NCBI GenBank assembly: GCA_013397845.1
Contig: VZTG01003732.1
Coordinates: 345,074-409,073 of the forward strand
Length of the DNA stretch: 64,000 nucleotides
Reading direction: 5' to 3'
DNA from: Melanocharis versteri
Taxonomy: Eukaryota; Chordata; Aves; Passeriformes; Melanocharitidae
The notes under the pieces were generated by a model, which did not search any database, was not told the origin of the DNA, and was given only the letters and a program-made list of their open reading frames with translations. The position numbers and the translations under genes are program-made. The first letter of the stretch is position 1. Each line of letters starts with the position of its first letter. Positions 56,414-64,000 of this stretch are shown one piece after another.

Positions 56414-59400
56414 TCTCAACCACTGCCTAAACCAAGAACAGAGGCCTTCCAGCCAGAGAAGAATTTGCAATTTAAAAACCGAAGTACATTTCAAAATGGC
56501 ATCACTAAAGAGCTACGGTATTTGATAAGAAGATTACAGTACCTTCAATTGCACACAGCAAAAGCCTTTTAAAATAAAGTACAGGAACAGTGAAGCCAGG
56601 CATTTGCAACTAGATAACACGGAGCTAATCGGGCAGTGCGAAAGGTGTGCCCTGCTGCAGGGAGTGTGCAGGAGCCAGGCAGCTTTTGGAACTCAAATAA
56701 TGAGGGTTTTTTTTTTAGCTTTAACATTTTTCATAATCCAAGCAGGAGGTCTAAACACAGGCTGTATGCAACACTAACTGTATTTCCCTTTAACAGGCTC
56801 CTATGGGAACAAATGTTCAGTGTCAGGCTGGTACTATACGTCCATTTAATTGAGCTGAGAGAACTCTACTGCCCTCGAAGAAAGCTCATCTCTTCTCTCC
56901 GTGGATGTGACTATAGAGCTAGCAGATAATATCTCACTCATTATTTATACAACCACGTAATTATCTCCCAGAGACTCCCCATTTTGTAGAAGTTTCTTTT
57001 TTAGAAACATCATCTGTTGGCTGAATGGAAAGCCAAATCCAGCCTCAGATACTGTGACAGTGAGTGCCAGAGCATCCTTTGCTACCACACATGGGAAACA
57101 GCACAGGAGTCTGCAGTACCACTCACATGAGGTATGTGCTCCTGGCATTACACTGGACCTGTTTAATTCTCTAAAAAAATGCAGGCATGTGTGCAAGATC
57201 AACAGTATACAAAACACACTTAGTATTTTTAGAGAAACATGGTAATAGTAGAAGCCAAAAAAACAAAGAAAATATGCATATTGCACAATCACCTCCTCTG
57301 TGCCATTGTGTTCTGTCTTACTGCTTACATTGCTCCAGTGCCATCAGATCCAAACACCCTTGATACCTGTTTAACCATGACAAAATCTTCTGAGGACAGG
57401 AACTGTTACTATTCCTCCTCTTCAGCTGACGAGCTGAGGATGGAAAGAATATGGACCAAAACTAGAAGATGTCCTTAGGCAGGGAGAGCAGAGGTCAGGC
57501 ATTATATCCAATTTAAACATGTGCAAAACTCCTCTAGGCTTATGTACCTCAGAGTCTGCAGGAAGCCATATTATTGCTAATAAAGCTATTTAGGTGCCCA
57601 ACATCCTGCTGTTGTATAAGCCAAAGGGAACATCATTTGGCCATTTATCACTGCAGGAGTGCTGGAAATTCCCAAATGAGGTACCACTGCCCAAATCTTG
57701 TGGTGTCATGTCATGAGCCCCTCCAAAACACAGGGATGCTTTGAGTTGAGCACCAAGGGGAGGCAATACAGGGTGACTCATCCTGCCGAGGGATCTGGTT
57801 TCCAGCTTTGGCTCCCTATATAACTCAAGCACAAGGCATTACAGAAATCTGCCAGGCTCAGAGTTTCCGTGCCAGGAACCGGATGCCGATGAGCCCGGCA
57901 TGGCCACGCTCAGCACTGGGGCTAAAGCTCTCTTTCAGGTGGTGCTGCTGGTTTTTAACTCCAGTTTTAGACCCAAGACAAGGAGTAGGTATAATCCTCT
58001 GCTCTTTGAGATGTCCTATGTGACTGCAGGCTCAGCTCAACAGAGCACTGGAGTTTGCTGGAGAGAGATAAGAAAAACAACCAAGGATGTGCCAAATTAA
58101 CACCACGTCCCCACCACCGTTCTAACAGAGCTTTTGGGCAGGCTTAGCCAACCCCCACATCTCAGCCAAACCTCATGAGAGAGGACACTGGTGTTTCTGC
58201 AATTCAGCAAGCCTGCCTTTACCTTCCTCAGGCAACCCCATGCTCAGCTACTGCATGGGGTACAGGCTTCTGCCTTCCTGCTCTGATGGAGGCTGGTTTG
58301 GGTTCCTTTTCCCCATTTAATTTTGAAGATTATAGGATTTACACTTATTCTGGTAAAACATTTTGTAGCACTGCCATTAAAGAGTAGAGTGGAGGCAACA
58401 CACACATATTATGAAAGCTCTGGCATTATAATATGTAGCTTTTCTGTTATAAATTACATTGACCAGCTAAAGTACAGGTTACAGTGAAGTCTGCACAAAG
58501 TCATATTGTGGCAGTAATGCATATATGGAAGGAAAAAAGAAACAACAATTTTCTCGTGCATTTTAATACACTTAGCAAAATGGCCATGACAGAATTCCTT
58601 GTGGAGGGAAAGCCAAACCTTATTCATGAAGTCACTGTGGGTTTTTTTTCAGATGAGAAAAACAACTACGCAGTTGTCACAACTAGGGAAATACCACATA
58701 CCACTGGATTAAAGTCCTTTTCAGGAATGTACAAAACACAGTTTGCAGTTACTGCCTTTGTTTAATCTTGAACCACTGTCTCTCTGAAGCAGCCAAGAAA
58801 ACTTGACTATCATATTTGCTGGCCCTACAAGCCCTTTAAAAGGTACTGTGCCCACCCCTCCAATGCCATGACCTGGGGGTAGCTCAGGGCTCTCTACCCT
58901 GGCAGCAGTGGGTCCCCAGAGTGACAGGAAAGGTTTAAGGAAAGCTCAGTGAAGGAGATCCCAAGTTAAATTGGAGGAGGGTTGGGAGAGTGAAGGGGCA
59001 ACAACACCCCACCTTCAGATGCAGCTTAAAACCAGGACTCTGCAGCCCCCTGCTGCCTTTCCCAGTTTTCTCTCACAGTGTTAATTAATCTTTCCATCAA
59101 CTTTTCCCCTGTATTCTCACCACATCTCCCATTTCTACTCACCACCTTCCCTTCTACCATATCCAGGTTCTTTTCCTTCCTTGCTTCATGTCCAAGAATT
59201 CCTCCAAGGCCTTCCCCAGTCCTCAAACAAAAGATTGACTCAAAAAGGTGGTTTGCAAAACTTCCTTTACTTGTGTACTCATACCTTTTTGATCTTGTTT
59301 TATCCAACTTAAAATCCCTAAGTGAAATGGTTACGTGAGCAAGAGTGACCCGATGTACCAAGAGTTTGGCAAGCTGACACCATTAAAAAGAAACAAAGGA

Positions 59401-60339
59401 CTTGTATCCTATTCTCAGATGTAGAGTGGAGGAAACTGAGGTGAAGAAGCAGGTGGGAATGTAGTGGTGATAAAATGGAAATGACAAGCTTATAATTTAT
59501 TACGTTTCTAAGCGTAGTTTCATCCAAAAACCAGGGGCAAAAAAAGTTCCCTCCTAAATAAGGTATTGAGCAGAAACCTTTGAGAGAACCAGCAAGCCCA
59601 TTCTGTTCCAATTCAGCTGTCTACAGCTAACCCCTCACAGGGGACTTTAGTTTTGGACAATTAATTTTATTAGCTTAGGAGGGAGAATGTAAGCAACCAG
59701 CAGGAAAACCTGCCAATCGACCAACCATTTCTATTTGTGATGGAATTCATGGAGTTAATCCCACAGTGCAGTTTGTTCCAGGAGCATCCCTGCCACATCT
59801 CACGGCTTGGGTGCAAAAGAAGGGCCAAATCAGGAGATTATGATTTTGTAAGTAAAAACAAAGCACTGGCTCTCAATAGAATCGTTTTAAGGATGGCATA
59901 CATTAATTTATTCTCTTCTGCACTGCCTCTGCATACCCGCTGCTGGCAATGTGACAACATATAAGCACTGAATGTTGTGCTTAGTAGCTTAAGAGCTCCA
60001 AGACAGATTGTCATTTTGCTCATTCTTCCTGGGCCAAAATGTGTTTTCCCAGAAAAAAAATAAATAAATCCCCTCTTCCCAAAACAAATACACCCCCCTT
60101 CCTCCCCCGCAGTCATCTTCAAATTTCGAGAAGAACTGGAGTGGCACCACCCTTGGAGGAGGCAAAGTAGGGAACGCATCCTCAGGAGGTTTTTATTCTA
60201 GACGGAGAGCCTCTCCCCAAGACAGCGTTTTGCCAACACACGGAGAGTTTTGAAAAGGAAGGCAAAAGCCTGCCATTTGAGTGAATTCAATGGAAGGCAG
60301 CACGGCGCATGGAGCACCGGGGCAATTTGCTCTTGGCAG
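56409..60339. other. Non-coding DNA, no gene recognised
   Basis: Unique, mostly AT-rich sequence with short chance frames. No exon borders with matching frames, RNA genes or mobile elements recognised. Confidence 0.5.
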
Positions 60340-60640
60340 CCTCTCTCGCTAAGTAGGTGGGCTGCGCTCAGCACCAATTAGGGGCTGACGCGTTTCCTCA
60401 GGTACAATGCGCTGCGACACGGCTCGGACTGTTCCTCCCTCCCTGCATCTGTGTTTACTGTGGCTGTTCACTTTCCCCGTTGGCACGGGGGATGTTTAAT
60501 AAAACAGGCCATTCCCCAGCTACAAAGGCGCTATATCATCCTTGGGTGTATGTACACATATGGTATGAAATTGAATGCAGCTAAAAGTCAAAGCGACTCC
60601 TGCCAGAAATTTGTGATGGCAGCATTGTAAAAGCGACATC
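60340..60640. promoter_or_regulatory. Candidate conserved non-coding element
   Basis: Distinctive complex sequence with CpGs: CAGCACCAATTAGGGGCTGA, TGACGCGTTTCC, ACAATGCGCTGCGACACGG, TTAATAAAACAGGCCATTCC, AAAAGTCAAAGCGACTCC and GCATTGTAAAAGCGACATC. AAGCGAC occurs twice about 45 bp apart. No frame looks coding. Among the non-coding stretches here, this has the strongest regulatory appearance, but nothing more can be claimed from one sequence. Confidence 0.3.
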
Positions 60641-62093
60641 GGGGCATGATGCAGTTCTCTGTCTTCTGATACTGGGTGAAAAGGGGAGAGACAGCATGGT
60701 GGGTTTAGCTCTGAAGTTAAAAGGAGATCATAAGAGTGAAGAAAAAGAAGCAATATTCAGATTTCTAAATTCCCTGTTCCCAGTTCAAGGTCTAAGTTTT
60801 ATTTTGGCTTGTACTGCTCTACAAATGGAGCCAAAGAGGTTCTTGATCCAGCTTTTGATTTCCTGCCGTGCTAAGCTACAGGAATGTTCACATCTAGGCT
60901 CTGCTTTGGTCCTGTCTCTAATTAAGGCAGCTTATTTTTTCAAACATGCTACCTGAGACCTGCTGATGTTGCTTCAGGTCATGCAGCCATGCTTCAAACT
61001 GCTTTCTAATATACCTAATAGTGCCACAGTGATATGTTCAGCTTATTACTGTAACAGACGCAGTTGGGTCATGGTATTCTCTGCAAAATACTTCTGTAAT
61101 GGAGTGGATTAATTTAATGAATGCCATTTACTGCAACAGAAGTGACAATGATTTGATGTTTTGTTACAATTAAGACTCATTAGCCAGTGACTTTTTTCTT
61201 AGTTTTCTGACACCATAATAGATGTAACACATCTCAGATGCAAAAGTTCTGAACTCCTTTCTAGTCATTTTTAATAAATATGAAGGAAGTGAGAATGAAA
61301 GTGTCGGCACCGGGCTGCTGGAAGTGACCTGTTTGAGCGATGCCACACACACCTCCCTGCCCCAACTACCGAGAGGAAACCGCACCAGCTTCCAGGAAAT
61401 CACTGCCTCATACCTGGCACTGAAACTTTCAACCAAACAGCTGGAAGTTTAATCCAGAACATCTCACCACCTGGCTAAGACACAAAAAGGCTTTTGAGAA
61501 AGCAGACAGAGCCAGGTCTTGACGCTTTTAACAAGATCCCAGAGCTCTGCCAAGACAGGAATCCCTGCACTGGAGAACCTGCTTGTGGAGGGCCCAGTGT
61601 GCTCTACCACGGGACTGATGGAAAACTCAAACTCGATTTTAGTAACAATCTCTCCTTTCTCAGTCAGCATCTGAATGCTGAGGAATGATCCCCCCCACTC
61701 TTCTACCAATGCAAAATCTTTTGTTCCTTGGGAACACGACTCCTTTGCTTTTGCAAATCCTGAACAGCAGTATGTAGAACACCCAGAAACAGAAATAAAA
61801 TCCCCTAGAAAAGAAAAAATGTGTTGCCAACCAAAAATAATATTGGTTGAACCAATGTCACTAGACTCCAGGTTAAGTTTTCAGGCTACAAGAAGCCAAA
61901 AGCCAAAATAATATTTTTGCGGATGCAGCATTCCACAGCATTTTCGGGGACACAAGATCACACTCAGCTGTACAACCTGCAAACATATCTTATTCAGCAC
62001 AGAAGAGAAGCTACAAAACTAATTTAATTGTCTAAGTCAACAGCATTTAAAATCTGGATAGTACAAATGGTATATATGTTTATAAAAAACCCT
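60641..62093. other. Non-coding DNA, no gene recognised
   Basis: No exon or repeat recognised. The area at 61300-61440 is slightly GC-richer but lacks a supported frame. Confidence 0.5.
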
Positions 62094-62175
62094 CAGCACT
62101 TTACAAATATCTCCCAATCCTCAGAAATGCCCATAAATGTAAAAAGTTTAATTTAAAAAAGAAAATGAGGCATTA
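62094..62175 (+). mobile_element. Possible MIR-like SINE tail fragment
   Basis: CAGCACTTTACAAATATCTC, CAATCCTCAGAAATGCCC and, after a variable stretch, AAAATGAGGCATTAATTG resemble the order CACTTTACAAACATT, AATCCTCACAACACCC, GGAAACTGAGGCA. Short and diverged, so the call is tentative. Confidence 0.4.
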
Positions 62176-64000
62176 ATTGAAGAAAAAGAATCTTAAAATT
62201 TAAAATTATTTATTATTCCTTTAATATTCAGCAATGATATTTTCTGAATGCTTTCTGAGTCACTGATACTTTTTCTTTAATCAAAAAAAGGAAACCTAAA
62301 AATTTTAGCTTTAAGTTAAATCAAAGTAATAATTTGATTTCACTAGGTGCTGTAGAGAAGATCACTTCAGAATACAAGGCTGTGAGTGAATAATCCAGCA
62401 ACAGCAAAATGCATATGCCCCAAAAACAAGTGCCAAAGAATGAAAAGTGGCCTATTTGCCTTTGAAACCTAGAATAAGAAGGCATGAAAAAATATAAAAG
62501 CTGGGAGATCAAGAAAAGAATAAATACCATGCCTTATTGTTCTTGTGCAAATTCAGTATCATTCCCTCCCATTCTACCTGGGATGGACACACACACAGAC
62601 ATAAATACACTGTTTTGCCAAAATTCCCAGGTGATGCTGCTGACGGCTTCTCAGGACCGACAGATCGAGCCCTGGCAGTGCTGAGATGTAAGAGGATAAC
62701 AACAAGTAGGAGAGAGGGAGGAGGCGACTCAGCAGGCAGGACTGGAAGCCTGAAACCCAGATGTTTGACAGCAAAAAGCATCATGTGGGGAGTGCTTTAA
62801 AGCTTCTCCCACCCATTGGCTTCTCCAGCTCTTCTGAGCACGACTTTGGCAGGAAAGATTCTCCCTAAAACTACCTGTAGAACTCAGTATTTAGACACTG
62901 CTGACTGCAACCTGAAAAGGAGCCATTCATGCAAATTCCCAACTCACTCCCACCTACCTGCAATCTCTGTTAACTCTCCCTTGCAGAAGCAAACCTGAGC
63001 AGTAATGAGCAGTAATGTGCTAATGAATGGAATACAAAATCTGGTTTTCTCTTCTATTGTAGAGTGAGGATAAAAATCACACTCCTGCTCCCTCATCCCA
63101 TGCCAGAAGAGTTATAACCCCATGAAAATCACTTGAGTTAAAGATAAGCTGGGAGCTTCAACTTTATATTCATTTTTATCAAATCCTTGAAACTGCTTCA
63201 TGGGGTTTATTTTAATAGGTATTTCTACTAACAATAATAACCCCCCTTATCTGTACTAAGGAAGAGAAAAAAGCAGATTGCATCATAAATCTTAGTCATG
63301 CCAGCTAATAATCTTCAAAATCATCCTTTTAACACGGATGGCACCTATTAAGTCAAAGCACTTTTATCCTGCCGGTTTAGGAATACAGTCTCATCCCAGC
63401 TCCCGTTATGAAAATGAAAGATTTTCAACAAACTGCACTGGCAGCTGCAGAATCATAAAATCCTTCAAGGGCCTGTGAAGCTGAGCTGTAAGCATGACAC
63501 CCCTTATCTGTAATTAGGGAAAGGAGAATAAAATCTCTAGAATGCTCTGTATAACCCCCAGCCCCTCACTGCAGGGCTTTGTACCTGGGTTTTTCTAATA
63601 AAAGAGTTTTAAGTATCAGCTGCAATGTAATCTTGTTTATTAAAAGCAGAAGAGTTATGGCAATGACTATGTCAAACCTGAACTACAAAAAGGAACATGT
63701 ATTTGCAGTCTTTTTACATAAGGCACACTGATAAACATCATTTATTTCACAATTGCCTATGATATGCCATACAATGTACATTTATATATGTTTAAAGCAA
63801 TTTTATTCCAAGAGATGTATATCTGATTTCAGTGGAGGGCATGTTTTCCAAGACGCATTAAAGTCTACGTAAATTTATTTTTTAAAAGAAGAAGAAGTGC
63901 AACTTATTACAACAGTGCAAACTATTATTGTCATAACAATGTAAAGTACCCATGGATTTAATACTACAATGCACTATTCATCACAATCTCATTTGGCAAT
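62176..64000. other. Non-coding DNA, no gene recognised
   Basis: AT-rich unique sequence to the window end. No exon, RNA gene or mobile element recognised. Confidence 0.5.

Noticed and set aside
1..64000. CRISPR array, operon, phage or bacterial defence system
   Set aside because: No regularly spaced direct repeats, no dense same-strand genes, and unambiguous avian retroelements throughout. The window is vertebrate nuclear DNA.

Overview
This is vertebrate nuclear DNA, almost certainly from a bird and most likely a passerine. The evidence is the repeat content. About ten CR1 LINE fragments end in the avian 3' hallmark (ATTCTRTG repeats, read as ATCATAGAATCATAGAATGG on the other strand), most of them severely 5'-truncated. 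One short element joins a tRNA-Ile-like head to a CR1 tail, the structure of the passerine TguSINE1 family. Base composition is AT-rich, reading frames are short, and there is no bacterial or viral gene organisation. Nearly all the short open frames are chance frames in non-coding DNA.

The window looks like the inside of a large intron, or an intron plus intergenic DNA, of a gene on the minus strand. The one convincing protein-coding feature is an internal exon at 41031-41336 (minus). It is 306 nt long, phase 0 at both ends, flanked by good splice sites, and encodes 102 residues with a charged/aromatic patch followed by a Ser/Thr/Ala/Pro-rich tail. I could not name its gene. A second, much weaker candidate is a 63-nt exon on the plus strand at 34978-35040.

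Layout. 1-7 kb: non-coding, with an ancient CR1 reverse-transcriptase relic (2236-2440) and MIR-like SINE relics. 7-17 kb: an ancient CR1 tail, a young CR1 tail, some conserved-looking non-coding DNA, and an assembly gap at 15689-15761. 17-29 kb: the tRNA/CR1 SINE and one CR1. 29-31.6 kb: five CR1 pieces in both orientations. 32-41 kb: mostly unique DNA, the weak candidate exon and an ancient CR1 ORF2 relic. 41 kb: the coding exon. 42-56 kb: MIR relics, three CR1 copies, a second gap (49927-49951) and a repeat of unassigned class. 56-64 kb: a CA microsatellite and unique DNA with some regulatory-looking stretches.

I found no RNA gene, CRISPR array, operon or new biological system. The most useful leads are the unnamed exon, the U/G-rich repeat just downstream of its 5' splice site, the SINE, and several stretches that would repay a conservation test. 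All repeat assignments come from recognising sequence by eye. RepeatMasker against an avian library would settle them.
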